NCBI GenBank assembly: GCA_029216955.1
Contig: JANAVB010007000.1
Span: forward strand, 2,353,800-2,417,799
DNA: 64,000 bases
Reading direction: 5' to 3'
From: Iris pallida
Taxonomy: Eukaryota; Streptophyta; Magnoliopsida; Asparagales; Iridaceae
How positions within the stretch are numbered: the stretch's first letter is position 1; every line of letters begins with the position of its first letter. Positions 1-11,120 of this stretch are shown piece after piece. The notes beneath the pieces are model-generated. The model had not been told where the DNA came from. It saw only the letters and a program-made list of their open reading frames with translations, and did not search any database. Position numbers and translations under genes: made by a program.

Positions 1-733
1 AAACCTCTTCTTTTATAAAACCATTTTAAAATGCGCTTTTGACATCCATTTAAAATAACTTAAAATTATAAAAACATGCAAATGTACATAGCATGCGAAT
101 GGATTCTAATCTCGTAACTTGGGCATAAGTCTCATCATAGTCGATACCTTCTTCCTGATTGTATCCTTGAGCTACGAGTCGAGCCTTATTACGAGTCACT
201 AAACCATTCTCGTTCAGTTTAGTTCGGAATACCCATCGGGTACCAATGACTGGATGATCAATAGGCTTGGGAACAAGTTCCCAAACTAGATTCCGTTCGA
301 ATTGGTTTAATTCCTCTTGCATAGCATCTAACAAAAAATTATCACTACATGCTTCATCAATATTTTTGGGTTCAAACTGCGAGACAAAAGCAACACAAGA
401 AGCTATATCTTTATTAGAGGAACGAGTACTTATACCCTTGGTAATCTCACCAATTACCAAGTCCTTTGGATGACTAGCCAAGAATCTCATCTCTTTTGGT
501 GTAGTCTCAAGATTGCTAGTTCCGACTTCTTTGCTTGGAGGTTCATCTGATGCCTGATGTGATGGTTCTGCATCTTTGTGTGAAGGTTTTGCAGTAGCTG
601 TATTTGGTGCGATTATGTCTTCATTGTCATCATCGTCTAAGTGTTTATTTAGCTCATCAAACTTGACGTTGATAGATTCTTCAATGATCACGGTTCTTTT
701 GTTGAAGACTATATCCTTTGCTCTTTGCTGCAT
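1..733 (-). pseudogene. Copia element D: linker and N-terminal reverse transcriptase, truncated at window edge
   Basis: The minus strand encodes a low-complexity Ser/Glu-rich linker followed by the start of a Ty1/copia reverse transcriptase. The typical RVT_2 entry motifs are visible (VWELVPKPIDHPVIGTRWVF, then NKARLVAQGYNQEEGIDY). The frame is open at 50-733; two nonsense codons then interrupt the part entering the MDVKSAF motif at positions 1-49. The catalytic YVDD region, RNase H and 3' LTR of this copy lie beyond the left edge. The closest relative in the window is the plus-strand element C RT at 41515-42186, which shares most of these residues. The copia lineage call is secure. Calling it SIRE-like rests on the gag and on the post-pol ORF of its relative C. 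Confidence 0.85.
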
Positions 734-1379
734 AACCTAAAAATATACCTTCATCGGCCTTTTCATCAAATTTACTCAAATTATCTTTAGTATTAAGAAT
801 AAAGTATTTACAACCAAATATTTTGAAATAAGAAACATTTGGTGTTCTATCAAACCATAATTCATAGGGAGCCTTCTTCGATATAGGTCAAATTAGAACC
901 CTATTAGGAATATAGCATGCGGTATTTACAGCTTCAGCCCATAAGTATCTAGGTAGACTAAACTGGTTTAACATAACTCTAGTCATTTCAGATAGAGTTC
1001 TGTTCTTACGTTCTATAACTCCATTTTGTTGCGGAGTCCTAGGGCAAGAGAATTCATGCAAATAATCGTGTGTGTCACAAAATTGCTTGAATTATGTATT
1101 CTCAAATTCGCCGCCATGATCACTACGAATGCGAGTAATCATGAATCATTTTTCATTCTGTACTTTCTTGCAAAAGATGACGAATTCTGATAATGCATCA
1201 TTCTTGCGTACAAGAAAATAAACCCATGTATATCTAGAGAAGTCATCTATAATGACAAATGCATATAACTTACCACCTAGACTAGCAATTCTGCTGGGTC
1301 CAAATAAGTCCACATCTAACAATTGTAAAGGTCTAGTGGTACTTACAGCGTTCATGGATTTGAATGCGAATTTGGTAGC
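734..1379 (-). pseudogene. Copia element D: integrase core (broken)
   Basis: Minus-strand reading shows a copia integrase: LDVDLFGPSRIASLGGK and FVIIDDFSRYTWVYFL carry the first catalytic Asp, RSDHGGEFEN carries the second, and CPRTPQQNGVIERKNR carries the Glu. The catalytic triad is therefore present as sequence, unlike element C, which lost the RSDHGG segment. The frame is broken by several stops, for example just after the VQNEK motif near 1145 and within 740-1080. It continues downstream into the RT linker with the GIFLGYAAKSKGY motif typical of copia integrase C-termini. This is a dead copy by nonsense mutation rather than by catalytic-residue loss. Confidence 0.8.
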
Positions 1380-1905
1380 TTTGTTCTTTTCACATTCACT
1401 ACATACCGTATCCTTCTTTTAAGAGATATCCGGTAAGCCGTGTACCAACTTCTTCGTAGATAATCTTGAAATTGTATCCATGTTTGCATGACCGAGTCTC
1501 ATATACCATAGTTGACTCTCAATGCTTTTGGCCATCAAACATCTACCTGCTGTGTTAGCATCTTCCAACAAATAGAATACATATATATTGTCTTCCCTAA
1601 TACCTTCAAATATAGTACTACCAGTTGAACTATCAATTATAGTACATTTATCTTTTAACTCGGTAATAAGACAAACATCTTTAATCACTGGATAGGGAGC
1701 CTTACCAATGTCACCGATACCGATTATGTATCATCTCAAATTATTACCGAAGGAGACGTATCCTTCTTTATTCCTCTTCGACAGTATTGCAAATAATGAA
1801 GCGTCACCGGTCATGTGTCGTGAGCAACCGCTGTCGAGAATCTATTTGCTCCTAGCATGTGAAGGGCGTCCCACCTATAAAATAATTTGCAGATAAAACT
1901 TTTGG
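1380..1905 (-). pseudogene. Copia element D: protease remnant and GAG-pre-integrase domain
   Basis: Around 1800-1850 (minus) the aspartic protease active-site segment ILDSGCSRHMTGDASLF is readable. It is followed by GYVSFGNN and, after a stop near 1725, by the pre-integrase zinc-binding region with LWYMRLGHANMDTISRLS. The Cys pair of the HHCC finger follows a stop at about 1420 (CSECEKN). Order and spacing match element C at 31843-32425. The domain order protease - GAG-pre-integrase - integrase is the copia order, which fixes the superfamily. Confidence 0.75.
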
Positions 1906-1908
1906 TAC

Positions 1909-3697
1909 CTATTTCTTGTAGGGTCTTGACTGGTTAGTTTTCGGTATCCATGCATAAATATTTAAATCTACTAACTTTCTGATTCTACATGCAGAAGATA
2001 TATGACCAATGAGGCCACAATAATGACATTTAGCATGTTGAGTGTTGAAAGTAGTGTGAAGTGCATGATTGGTAAGTTTTGGTTTTCTAGTATAGAAGAA
2101 TGCATGCCTATTAGTCTTCTTAGGCATAGTCTTGGTATGGTTTGGTCTGACAGTGTTGGGCGTGTTCCGATGATTCGGTAATTGACACGTGTTAGAATAG
2201 GAAGCAGCAACTTCAGGCCATTTTCCTAAACTAATTTCCAACTTTTTGGAAGTATCATATAATCTAGTATAGTCAGATGTGAGTAATTCTAATCTGACCT
2301 GTGCACACTGGAGACTCTTTCTCTCCTTAGATAGGTCTTCCTTTAACTGCATAATAGTTTGGTCTTTCGGATAGCTTAACAGTCTCGTGTAACAACAATT
2401 TAATAGAAGAAAGCTCACCAGACTCATTTGAAGAGTCACTATCTCTAACATGATCTAGTAGGTCGGTAAGTCTTCCTATTTCACTTTTGTACTCTTTGAG
2501 TACCTTCTTAGAGGTTTCATATTTGCTACGCAGTTTTCTGTAATCATCTAACAGTTCACTGAAAGCCTCTTCTAGTTGCTCAAATGTGAAATCATCATAA
2601 GGGTCAAATAGAGGATTAGTGATTACCTGATCGCAAGCCATCAAGCACACATTTGCAGCGTTGTCTGATTGTTCATCTTCTGAGTCGCTGGCTTTACTTT
2701 TATGCCATATGCTTGTATTGGCGTACTTTCTTGATGTCGATTTCTTCAGGTAGCCTTTGTCATATTTGCTGTTTTTCTTTGATGATGATGTTGTTGGACA
2801 GTCTTTCTTCATGTGTCCTTTCTTCTTACATTCGTAGCAAATAGGATCTTCTTCGTTGTTGTTGTTATTGCTGTCTTTTGTTCTCCTGCTAAATCTCATG
2901 AACTTCTTGAATTTTCTTACCAGAAGAGCTTGATCTTCAGAGTCGGAGTCGCTGTCGTCGGAATCATCTTCGATGGTTCTTCTATATTGAGCCTTGAGAG
3001 CGATCGTCTTCTCTGACTTTTCCTTTGGTGTAGCATCTTCAAAGTCTTGAAGTTCTAGCTCGTGAGTGAGTAGCTTACCCATGAGTGTTTCTAGAGACAT
3101 TGTTGAGAGGTCGTTTCCTTCAATAATTGCAGTAGCCTTTGGAATCCAGTTCTTTGTAAGGGCTCATAGAAGTTTGTGAATCTTCTCATGGTTACTGTAA
3201 TCCTCGCCTAGTGAAGGCAGAGGATTTACAATATCCAAGAATCTTATAAACATCTGAGTGACTGATTCACTTGGCTTTATTTTAAACGCCTCGTACTCCT
3301 GAGTAAGTCTGCTGATCTTTGACTCCTTGACTTGTGTTGTTCCTTCATGGGTTACATCGAAAAGTTTCCATACTTTGTTTGATGTTATGCAAGTAGACAA
3401 CCTGTTGAATTCAGTTCTGTCTAAGGCACAAAATAAAGCGTTAATAGCACGTGCGTCAAGACTGGCCTTTTTCTTTTCTTCTACTATATATTTTTTATGG
3501 GATTTTTCAACTAAAACACCATCAACATTAATACGAGGTAGCTTTTTATAGCCATCAATAACTATAGACCATAAGTCAAAATTAAGAGATTTCAGAAAGA
3601 AACTCATACGTGTTTTCCAATAAGTGTAGTTTGTGCCGTCAAACAGTGGAGGTCTGTTTGTGGCTTGGCCTTCACTTGTGAATTTCACAGTTGCCAT
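1909..3697 (-). pseudogene. Copia element D: gag with two zinc knuckles
   Basis: Gag is read on minus from about 3697 down to 1909 with interruptions near 3164 and 2330. The N-terminus has the retrotransposon gag motif RPPLFDGTNYTYWKTRM. The middle has a CCHC knuckle (CYECKKKGHMKKDC, near 2790-2830) followed by an acidic/coiled region. A second CCHC knuckle (CHYCGLIGHISSAC, near 1990-2030) closes gag just before protease. Element C has the same two-knuckle layout but an expanded His-rich tract between knuckles. Gag forms the virus-like particle and its knuckles bind RNA (family knowledge). Confidence 0.82.
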
Positions 3698-3766
3698 GTG
3701 TAATGCTATGATCTATATAAAAATTGAATATAACTGCAATTTTACCTTGCTTTACCTGTATAACCC

Positions 3767-3778
3767 GCTCTGATACCA
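3767..3778 (-). other. Primer-binding site of copia element D (initiator tRNA-Met type)
   Basis: The reverse complement reads TGGTATCAGAGC, the standard match to the 3' end of plant initiator tRNA-Met. It sits two bases inside the LTR border at 3781, so the 5' LTR lies to its right and the element runs on the minus strand. Confidence 0.9.
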
Positions 3779-3780
3779 AT

Positions 3781-4172
3781 TGTAGGAACGAAATCGTAAA
3801 GCAGAATACTCTAGAGGGGGGGTGAATAGAGTAAATAGCGGAATATTGCTAATTTAAAAACTTGTTAGCATTTAGATCACAGATATAATAATAATCACAA
3901 AAGTAAATGATAGAAATTAAAAGTGATCAGAAGGCAAACGCAAACACCGAGATTTATACTGGTTTTCCTCTTGTGAGGACTAGTCCAGTCGGAAGAACTC
4001 TAGCTTCCAGTTGAATCCACTATTGAAAAATTTCGTAAGTTTTCATACGAAGTCCTTACAACTTCTACAGACGCGAGGTTTGATACGAAGAACTCGACCA
4101 ACTTCAATTGTGAAGAGTTGTATCTTCTATCAAGCCTCTGATTACAATCGCTCTGAAACTTCTAGACCGTAC
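3781..4172 (-). repeat. Copia element D 5' LTR, inner part (split by element A)
   Basis: The LTR starts at 3781 as TGTAGG on plus (CCTACA at its 3' end on minus), next to the PBS. It contains the run of G followed by GTGAATAG and the CTTGTGAGGACTAGTCC segment that recur, reverse complemented and diverged, at the end of the element C LTR. The LTR is interrupted at 4172 by Tat element A and resumes at 21880. The last five bases, CGTAC, are the target-site duplication of A. Confidence 0.85.
4168..4172. repeat. Target-site duplication CGTAC of element A (left copy)
   Basis: CGTAC lies immediately left of the A LTR border (TGTTTGCC). The identical CGTAC occurs at 21875-21879, immediately right of the other LTR. 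A 5-bp duplication is the LTR-retrotransposon standard and fixes both borders of A. Confidence 0.93.
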
Positions 4173-5579
4173 TGTTTGCCATGAAATATAAAAGAACAGA
4201 ACAATTATGGGAGGACCAGACTTTTACTTCACATTACAAACTCGCTTGTACAAAGAAAGTCTAGGGACGAAAACCTAGGTACAACAGTCTAAGTATAATT
4301 ATTTATTTTAGATTTTGGGGGGTGACGATAGAGGCTCGGGAAGGCGACGGCAGCCCTGCCTTACTCCTTGGACGATCGGTATGCAGCCTTGGCTCCTGTG
4401 AAGAGATGGTTGGCGTTGATGAAGAAATGCTCTTCTTGCTCTCCCTCTATTACTCTTCTAGCTTCTCTCTCTCTTTGTGTATTTTCTCTCTAATTATTGG
4501 AGGAGTCTCTCTGTATATCTTGCAAGGGAATGGCACCTTGCTTATTTATAGGAGTGGGGGCATCATTAGGGTTTGGATGATTACCCATTCTCAAAGTGGT
4601 GACGGCCTGATGTTTAATCAATCTGGACCATTAGTCTTAAGCGTGAAGGATCTGGGCCATAAATAGGGATAGTATTGAATCCTGTGAATGATTAATGCTG
4701 ACTACTTTAAATCTTCATGATTGGTTGTGTCAAGCTTGGATCTCTCACCACGTGTCCCATTGGCTTGATCACGAGTGATATGCCCTGATCTCATTAGTTA
4801 TGAGGATAACGTTAAATATGGTTATTGGGATCTGGTAAATCTCTGATTGATTTAAAACCACGCGTCCCATAATCACCCTGCTACCAGCTGTCAAGTCATG
4901 GGGGCAATTGAATCTCTGCCACGTGTCTTAATGGTGGACCCTGCCAGAGCTGCATGATATCCATGAACCGCATGAGACAGCGTCTCAGTGAGCCGCATAG
5001 GTATAGTACTTGCGAGCCGCATGGGATGGCTTCTTGGTGAGTCGTATAGGTATAGTACTTGCGAGCCGCATGGGATGGCTTTTTGGTGAGCCGCAGGAAG
5101 ATGATTTCTGCCAGTCGCATGAAGCTGTTCTTCAATTGAGCCACATGGGAATAGCCATGTGGCAATCTTGGATCGTGTCAGAGATTTTCTCCTGTTTCCG
5201 AAGCGCCTGTCATTACGACAGGACCATCATGGCACTTTATGCCAAAGCCGTCAGCTGTCACATCAGAACATTAAATAAGGCCATTACTTGATGGTCAGCT
5301 GTGTGAAGGGATCCCATGGGGACACGTGGTATTGATCTAGCCGTATCTCTCTATTGGTCATTTTGTGAGCCGCATATACTTTCGAGCCGCATGAGGCTGG
5401 GAGACTCTTTGAACCGCATGGGACTGTCCCTATGTAAGCCGCATGGATTCTCCGGCTCCGAGCCGTATGAGACTGAGAGTCTATCCAAACCGCATGGGAC
5501 TGCCCCTGTATGAGCCGCATGGAGTTCTCCTGTTCCGTGCCGCATAGAGCATCATTCTGATATTTTCCATGCTTATACA
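4173..5579 (-). repeat. Element A 3' LTR (1407 bp)
   Basis: Begins TGTTTGCC and ends TTATACA on plus; the counterpart is 20470-21874. On the element's own strand U3 is at the right. U3 carries 11 exact CCGCAT words (plus) between about 4968 and 5545, all in one orientation, with decayed variants such as CCGTAT between them. G-box words CACGTG lie at 4748-4753, 4920-4925 and 5323-5328. A TATA box on minus is at 4543-4550. Confidence 0.93.
4543..4550 (-). promoter_or_regulatory. TATA box of element A LTR (3' copy)
   Basis: The minus strand reads TATAAATA in the sequence CCTATAAATAAG. The same word is at 20838-20845 in the 5' LTR. It lies downstream (element sense) of the CCGCAT-rich U3 and is the likely core promoter. 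Confidence 0.65.
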
Positions 5580-5900
5580 GGACCCCCTTCAAAGTTTTCA
5601 ATTTGTAAAATTGAAATACTTTGAATAAGAAGCATGGCCTTTGCTAACCGTATAGATGGTTCAGCCGCATAGATTTATCTGGCCGCATGAACTGTTAGGT
5701 CGCATAGACTTTTTGCCACGTGTCCCAACCACGTGTGCAAATCTTCTGCATTAAATGCCCTTGATTCGTTTTTTGAATTAACGCTGCCATTTGGGGAAGG
5801 ATCCCAAGGGTCAGTTTTGCTTTGACCGAAGCGCTTTGCCCTTATTCTTTTAGGCGACGTACGGATCGAGGCGTTTGTTGATTTACGAGCCTCCTTCGCC
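5580..5900. promoter_or_regulatory. Region between element A 3' LTR and the antisense promoter
   Basis: About 320 bp without a gene. It holds two exact CCGCAT words and diverged copies at 5650-5705, two closely spaced CACGTGT words at 5716-5738, and then the approach to the antisense TATA box. I see no convincing polypurine tract at the LTR border. Likely upstream promoter of the antisense gene (inference from position). Confidence 0.5.
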
Positions 5901-5909
5901 TATAAATAG
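5901..5909 (+). promoter_or_regulatory. TATA box of the antisense gene of element A
   Basis: TATAAATAG on plus, about 105 bp before the ATG at 6006. Element B has TATAAATAG on minus at 62193-62201, about 90 bp before the homologous ATG. Conserved placement supports an own promoter for the accessory gene. Confidence 0.7.
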
Positions 5910-6174
5910 GAGTAATTTATTCTTCGAGGGTTTCTTTACCTTCTCTCTTTGCTCGAACTCCTTTTTGCCAACTTCCTTTTCGTCTTCTCCCATCAACGAT
6001 CGGCAATGGCTCCCAAGAAGACTACCGCTGCTACGGACAAGAAGGCCGCGTCGTCGTCTGCGGCCGCGAAGGGTAAGCAGGCCGCGTCTTCATCGACTGC
6101 GGCGGCAAACTTGGCGGCTCCTCCGCCGACTGACGTGCCTATTTTTCACCCCGATGTTCACCCGCCTATTGCTG

Positions 6175-6704
6175 GTAGGACCATCAACATGAACTGTCAT
6201 GGCTACGCCGCATATCTTATGCGCAAGCCTGTATTTTCAAGTGTACTGCATGTCCGACTCGTGTTCGAGCCACATGGGATATGACCCAGGCCTGAGCCGC
6301 ATGAAAGTTGTTGTTTGCAGCCGCATAACTACTTCATCATCAGGGCCGCATAAGCTCATCTGGACTGGACCGCATGAGCTTTTTCAAACTGAGCCATATA
6401 AGCCTATTTCGAACTGAACCGCATAAGATCATTTGAACTAGACCGCATAAGCTCATTCGTACTGAACCGCATAAGCCTACTTCGAGCCGAACCATATAAG
6501 CTTATTCAAATTGGTCCGTATGGGCTCATCCGAACTGAACCGCATATGCTCCTTTCGAACCGAACCGCATAAGCTCATTCGAACTGAACCGCATGAGCTC
6601 TTTCAAACTGAGCCGCATGAGGCTATACTGAGCTAAGCCGCATAAGCATCAAGTAGTTTGTGTTTCGGCTATCTTTTTGACTTGTTTCTTTTGTCTTTCT
6701 TCAG
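6175..6704 (+). repeat. Intron 1 of the element A antisense gene, filled with a CCGCATAAG-type array
   Basis: Donor G|GTAGGA at 6174/6175 and acceptor TTCTTCAG|TGAATC at 6704/6705, phase 1, the same phase and context as intron 1 of B. The intron carries 13 exact CCGCAT words, mostly within irregular units of about 15-25 bp such as GAACTGAACCGCATAAGCTC. The same word is enriched in the LTR U3 and leader of this element but not in its coding core. Confidence 0.75.
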
Positions 6705-9170
6705 TGAATCTGCCAGTAAATCCTGCGGAGGCACTTCTGGTTGGCTCGAATCAGTTTGCCATGGATGTGCGATGGGACGATTTAGTTCGTCAAGTGTCCG
6801 AGTAGCTACTTGTTAATGAACCTTTGGAGCGACTAAATACTATCAGGGTTTAATCTTTCCAATTCCTTAGTGATATGATGAGCTCCGGGAAGCCTAATGG
6901 GAAGCATCTGAGGCCGGTCTTCCTCTTTGGGGATGCGTTGATCATAGAAAACTCTCGAGTGCTGGATGTTTCCGAGAGTTGGGATTTTAATCTGGACGGG
7001 ATGCTGATTCACATCCCCATTATGAAGCGTCATTTCCCTTTTGCGTGGTTCAACATGATCTTTTTGGATAGGCAGATGACAGAGTCCCTCACTCCCACCA
7101 GATCGGGGATGTTTGTTGGTAACATCCGTTACAACAAAACTACTGGGTCAGTACGCACGGTCAAGGATCCGGTCAGTCGATCTGTGATGGGGTTAGCTTC
7201 GGGTACCTTTATCAACACACCCGGTCCTAACTTCTCATTCTCTCAGGCTGATACCTTCCTGAGCCAGCTTGCTCGCAAAGGGTCCTATCCTGTTGGTAGA
7301 TTGGTGCTGCCGAGCTAGTTACACCCCATTCCCCCGTGGGCTAACCTGACCTCGTGGACTCTGCGAAACTACGGGGAATTTTTACGAGAAGTCAATCTTT
7401 ATGATGCTATCCGGGGTACCAGCCACAGATTGCCCGTTAATAAGCCGTTATTCATGGCCCTTCTGGAGATGTATAATCATCGGACAGGAACTTTTTTCAC
7501 ACCTGTAGGGGAGTTGGGGCTCGCTCTTCATGAGATGTATGCTGTCTCTAAGCTCCCCTGGGGCGACGAACCCTTCGAAGCGTACACTTCGACGGATGAG
7601 GAGTTCCAGGATTTAGATCGACGATTCCCAGGCTTTGTCACTGTGTATCAAGAACTGTTGTGTCATCATAGCACCTGTCACCGAACGGCTATCCAAAAAA
7701 ATGATAGCTCGGAAGGGGACGCTCCCCATACCAACTCTTGGGTCTCATATCTCTTCAAATTCAGTGCTGCTGGCCGAGTTACTTCCCGAGATCGTCAAAC
7801 TCCTAGGAAAGTAGAAGACTTGGTGTCGACTGCTAGGAGGTCGAAGTCTAAGGGTGACAAATTTGGGAGCCAGATTGACTCCTTCAGCTATTTTTATTAT
7901 AGTACTCGGCGGCTGTCAGAGAAGGCACTCTTGGCAGGGTTTTTAATGGTATGGCTGCGCAATTGTGTGGTCTCCGGAGGGGCAGGTGCTATTGAGAGGA
8001 TCGGCCGTCACTTCATTCTTTCCGCCGTGAAGTTAGCCTTTGGGGTCAGGCTGGCTCTTCTTCCCGCTATGGTGTGCAGCATTTAGCATGGTCTCCGTGC
8101 CTTCTCGTCCAAGGTCATCGTTCGTGACATAGCGATGGACTTTGAACGTATAGAGCTGCCTTATCATTATTTGTTGGGATGGCTGCTGTTGCATTATCGG
8201 TCTTTGATGAGGCCTGGGATGGGAGACGGCGTTACGGACGATGACGCTTTTCTTTTCAGACACTGGCATCAGCCTTGGGAATATAGTACCATGCCGGTGT
8301 GTCGGAGGATGCTGGCGAGGGCGGACGGATATGATTTCTTCGTGTCCTTTCCCCATTTTATCGACCAGGAAGTGAGGAATGTCCATGTTGATGGCGTTGG
8401 ATCTCCTCATTTCTTACCAGAGAAGATGCGTTTCTGGTTGCGCAACATTCGCCCGGCGTATTTAGTTTATCGCAATCGTAATACCATGTACCTGGAGCCT
8501 TACTTGCCCAGTAGGTTTGCCTGTCAATTTGGGTACAGTCAACTATTCCTTGGGCGTCCCAGTTCCTGCCTAGGATTTGAGGGTAGCATTCTCGATGGTA
8601 TTAGAGCGTGGAGCTACTATGACACTTGTCATACTCGAACTAGCTTCTCGGTTCCTGCAGCAAATATGATAGGGGAAATCTTGCATATGGCGGCCTTATA
8701 TCATGTTACGACAAATCAGCCTCCTCTCGATTTTGACCCGAGGACTAGCTTCATCGGGGGCACTCATCTGGCGGAGAAGGCTACAGTGTCGAGGGCAAAG
8801 AAGAAAGGGACGAATAGAGTTCCTACGCACGATTTCGAGTCTTTTGACACAATTGAGGAAGACAACGAGCTGGACGACGAGGACTCTCTCTTCTGGTGGC
8901 GAAGCAGAGGCGGGTCAACCGCCCATCATGGCAGATGAGATGATGACGGATCAACCGTCGGTCGTATTAGATAAGGCGGTAGATCAGTTGCCACCTGTAT
9001 CGGAGGTGGTGCGGGTAGAAATACCGCCTGTCGTGCCTGGTCCCTCACGTAAGCGAGGCAGGCATGAGTCTACTGGCGGAGGAGTAGCCTTTTCTGTGAA
9101 GAGAGCTGCGGTCGGACCTCGTAGGCTACTTATTACGGAGAGGGGTGAGGATGATGACGATGTCCCGAAG

Positions 9171-9250
9171 GTAAGCCTATTTTGGAGCTATCTCCTTGTT
9201 GTGGCTTTCTTTTCTCTCGGGATATGACCTGACCATTTTTTTCTTTGTAG
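9171..9250 (+). other. Intron 2 of the element A antisense gene (80 bp)
   Basis: Canonical GTAAGC donor after CCCGAAG and a pyrimidine-rich TTTTTTTCTTTGTAG acceptor. It follows an acidic Asp-rich stretch. B has a 79-bp intron at the corresponding point (58660-58738), so the intron predates their divergence. Confidence 0.75.
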
Positions 9251-9590
9251 GCGTCTGACTAACCAGGCTCTCCTGAACCGTCTGCTGCCCCTGGAGTTGA
9301 TCCGGCCCTTGCTGCTTTGATTAGCGACATGTGTGCCGTGGTCCTTTCTGCGGGGGCTCTCTCAGCGGCGGCTGAGAGCTCCCAGGTTGCTGAGGCCTTA
9401 GTCCGGGATGACGAAGGTTCCCTCGGGCCTGTCTTCGAGGTTGATGAATTTCCGTAAGGCGACACCGATCTCGTCGCACCCCCTCCCGAGGGTGCAGGGG
9501 CAGAGGAATCTATTATACCTGACTCGGAGACTGTTGGTGAAGAGGCTGGGGTGGCTGTAGGCGAACCTCAGCCTCCACACTCCTCCACTG

Positions 9591-9686
9591 GTAAGATAAG
9601 CCAAATATTGACTAGTGAGGGAGCTTATTTGCTCTATCAACATATCCTTCGGGTCAAATCGATTCATGGTTGCCTTGGCCCTACAG
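9591..9686 (+). other. Probable intron 3 of the element A antisense gene (96 bp)
   Basis: GTAAGATAAG donor and TTGGCCCTACAG acceptor. Removing it joins two Ser/Pro-rich coding stretches. I could not confirm the same intron in B. Confidence 0.5.
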
Positions 9687-10752
9687 GTCCTGACCCTTTA
9701 CTTCCCACCGCGGATGTTCTTGGGGAAGGCTCGGCCTGCCGCGATCTGGGAGAAAGGAGCGTTTCTTCTCCTTCGTCGTTTCATGTCGAGGGGCCTCCCG
9801 CCAGTCCCGGGCAGATGGGAATGGAGCTGGCGATGGTCTCCACCTCATCCTCTGCTGATTATACAGCTACGGAGATTGACCTCTCGACCCTACCGAGCAT
9901 TCAAGTTCTGCGGACCGCTGAAGAGGAGTTGGCCGCTGTTCATGCGTCCTTCCGTACGGAGTTTGTTTCTCTCGTGGCAGGAGCGGCAGATTCTGTTGCG
10001 TCTTCTTCAGCGTTGTCGGTTACACTCCCGTTGACACTGACTTCCTCGGAGGCTCTGGACGAGGTAACGCAGGATGTGGTCGACAACTTCTATCGCCATT
10101 TAAAGAGGGGCGTAGATGCTGCTGTAGAACGGGGGACCCCTTTTACTCTGTCTCTGTGGTGCGCTCGGGGTCAGGTTGCAACTTTGAAGTCTCTTCCTGG
10201 CGGGGTGGGGTTGGCTGCACTCCTGGAGCCTAAGCAGAGGCTGATCAGCTTGTGACCCAATTGCTGGCGATACGGCAGGCGGGCTTGCCTACTGCGATTA
10301 AACGGGAGCGGGGCTACCTCATTGCTGCTCGGGATAGGATCAAGCTCGCTCGAGATACTGCCGGGCCAGTTGTGCAGGAAGACCTTGACAAGTTCTCTGC
10401 TTCGTATGATAGACTGGGTCGTCGAAGTCAGGCTTGTCGGGCTCGGGAAGAGTCTGCTTCTCGTGGAATCGCTGACACGAAGGAGCGGATTCTCGCACTC
10501 CAGAGGGAGTTGACCTTCTTAGAGTCAGAGCTGGAGGCTGCTCGTGCGGAACAGAAGTCGATTGCTCGGGAGGCCGAGAGGGTTTCCTGATCTTCTGTCA
10601 ACCTGGAGCGGGCCTTTAAGAGATTCGAGGATAACTGGCAAGCCCATGCTCAACTGGAGGACGAGGCGGTGCTGACTCGAGAGGCGGAGCGTCGAGCTAC
10701 CCAGAGGTTTGAGCGGTCGGTTGCCTTGCTGACGGACCGTCCGGAGCAGTGA

Positions 10753-11120
10753 TCAGCTTTCTGTTTTTCTTTTGCTGTTGTTTTTTTCGTCTTTTTGTTT
10801 TGATTTTGTAAAGGATGTGATCCTAAATGATATAGCACTTTGAATTTTGAATGAATGAGCATGTTTCAACTCATCTTCTCTTTCTTGTACTTGTGGTGTT
10901 TGTGGAACTGGACTTGCTGGAGGATTATTTGTGGACCTGTTACCCTAGGCGTACCTTGGTTTTAGGTACGGATAACAAGTTTGGTCAGGATATCCGGAAC
11001 AGCCATGGCAAAGTGGTCATGGGTGCTCTCGGTATTGGAAAAAATAATACCGTAGAGCAGCTGGGCTCCCGGGGCATGGTGAGATGGTAGATTTATGCTA
11101 AGAAGCTTAGCAAGGGATAT
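10753..11120. other. 3' flank of the antisense gene and start of the repeat-rich spacer (element A)
   Basis: Directly after the TGA is a T-rich 3' UTR-like stretch (10755-10850) with AT-rich, polyadenylation-like words. At 10925-10975 is the first copy of a unit with TTTGTGGACCT(G/A)TTA, then GTACC(T/C)TGG, then TACGGATAA. Related copies start near 11120 and 11400. No gene is seen. Confidence 0.5.

Larger units (their letters stand above)
6006..10752 (+). pseudogene. Antisense accessory gene of element A: plant-mobile-domain-like, coiled-coil protein (pseudogenised)
   Basis: The start at 6006 (MAPKKTT...) is chosen because B's homolog begins MAPKSKTT. Exon 1 is 6006-6174 (Lys/Ala/Ser-rich, basic). 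Intron 1 is 6175-6704. Exon 2 runs from 6705 in one frame to about 8890 with nonsense codons at 6803, 6851, about 7316 and about 8084, then shifts frame. Intron 2 is 9171-9250 and a third likely intron is 9591-9686. The core resembles the plant mobile domain: EKALLAGFLMVWLRNCVV near 7920, LGWLLLHYRSL near 8175, and EPYLPSRFACQFGYSQL near 8490, all matched in B. A Lys/Arg-rich segment near 9050 may be nuclear-targeting. The C-terminus (10252-10752) is a Glu/Arg/Leu-rich coiled coil ending at TGA 10750-10752. In Arabidopsis, PMD proteins (MAIN, MAIL1) affect transposon silencing; the role of this one is unknown. Confidence 0.72.

Noticed and set aside
4322..4666. 114-codon ORF inside the element A LTR
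   Set aside because: Present in shifted form in the other LTR, not conserved as protein, no domain. LTR shadow ORF.
6290..6655. CRISPR-like repeat array
   Set aside because: Units are irregular, very short and diverged, lie in a plant retrotransposon intron and have no unique spacers of constant length.
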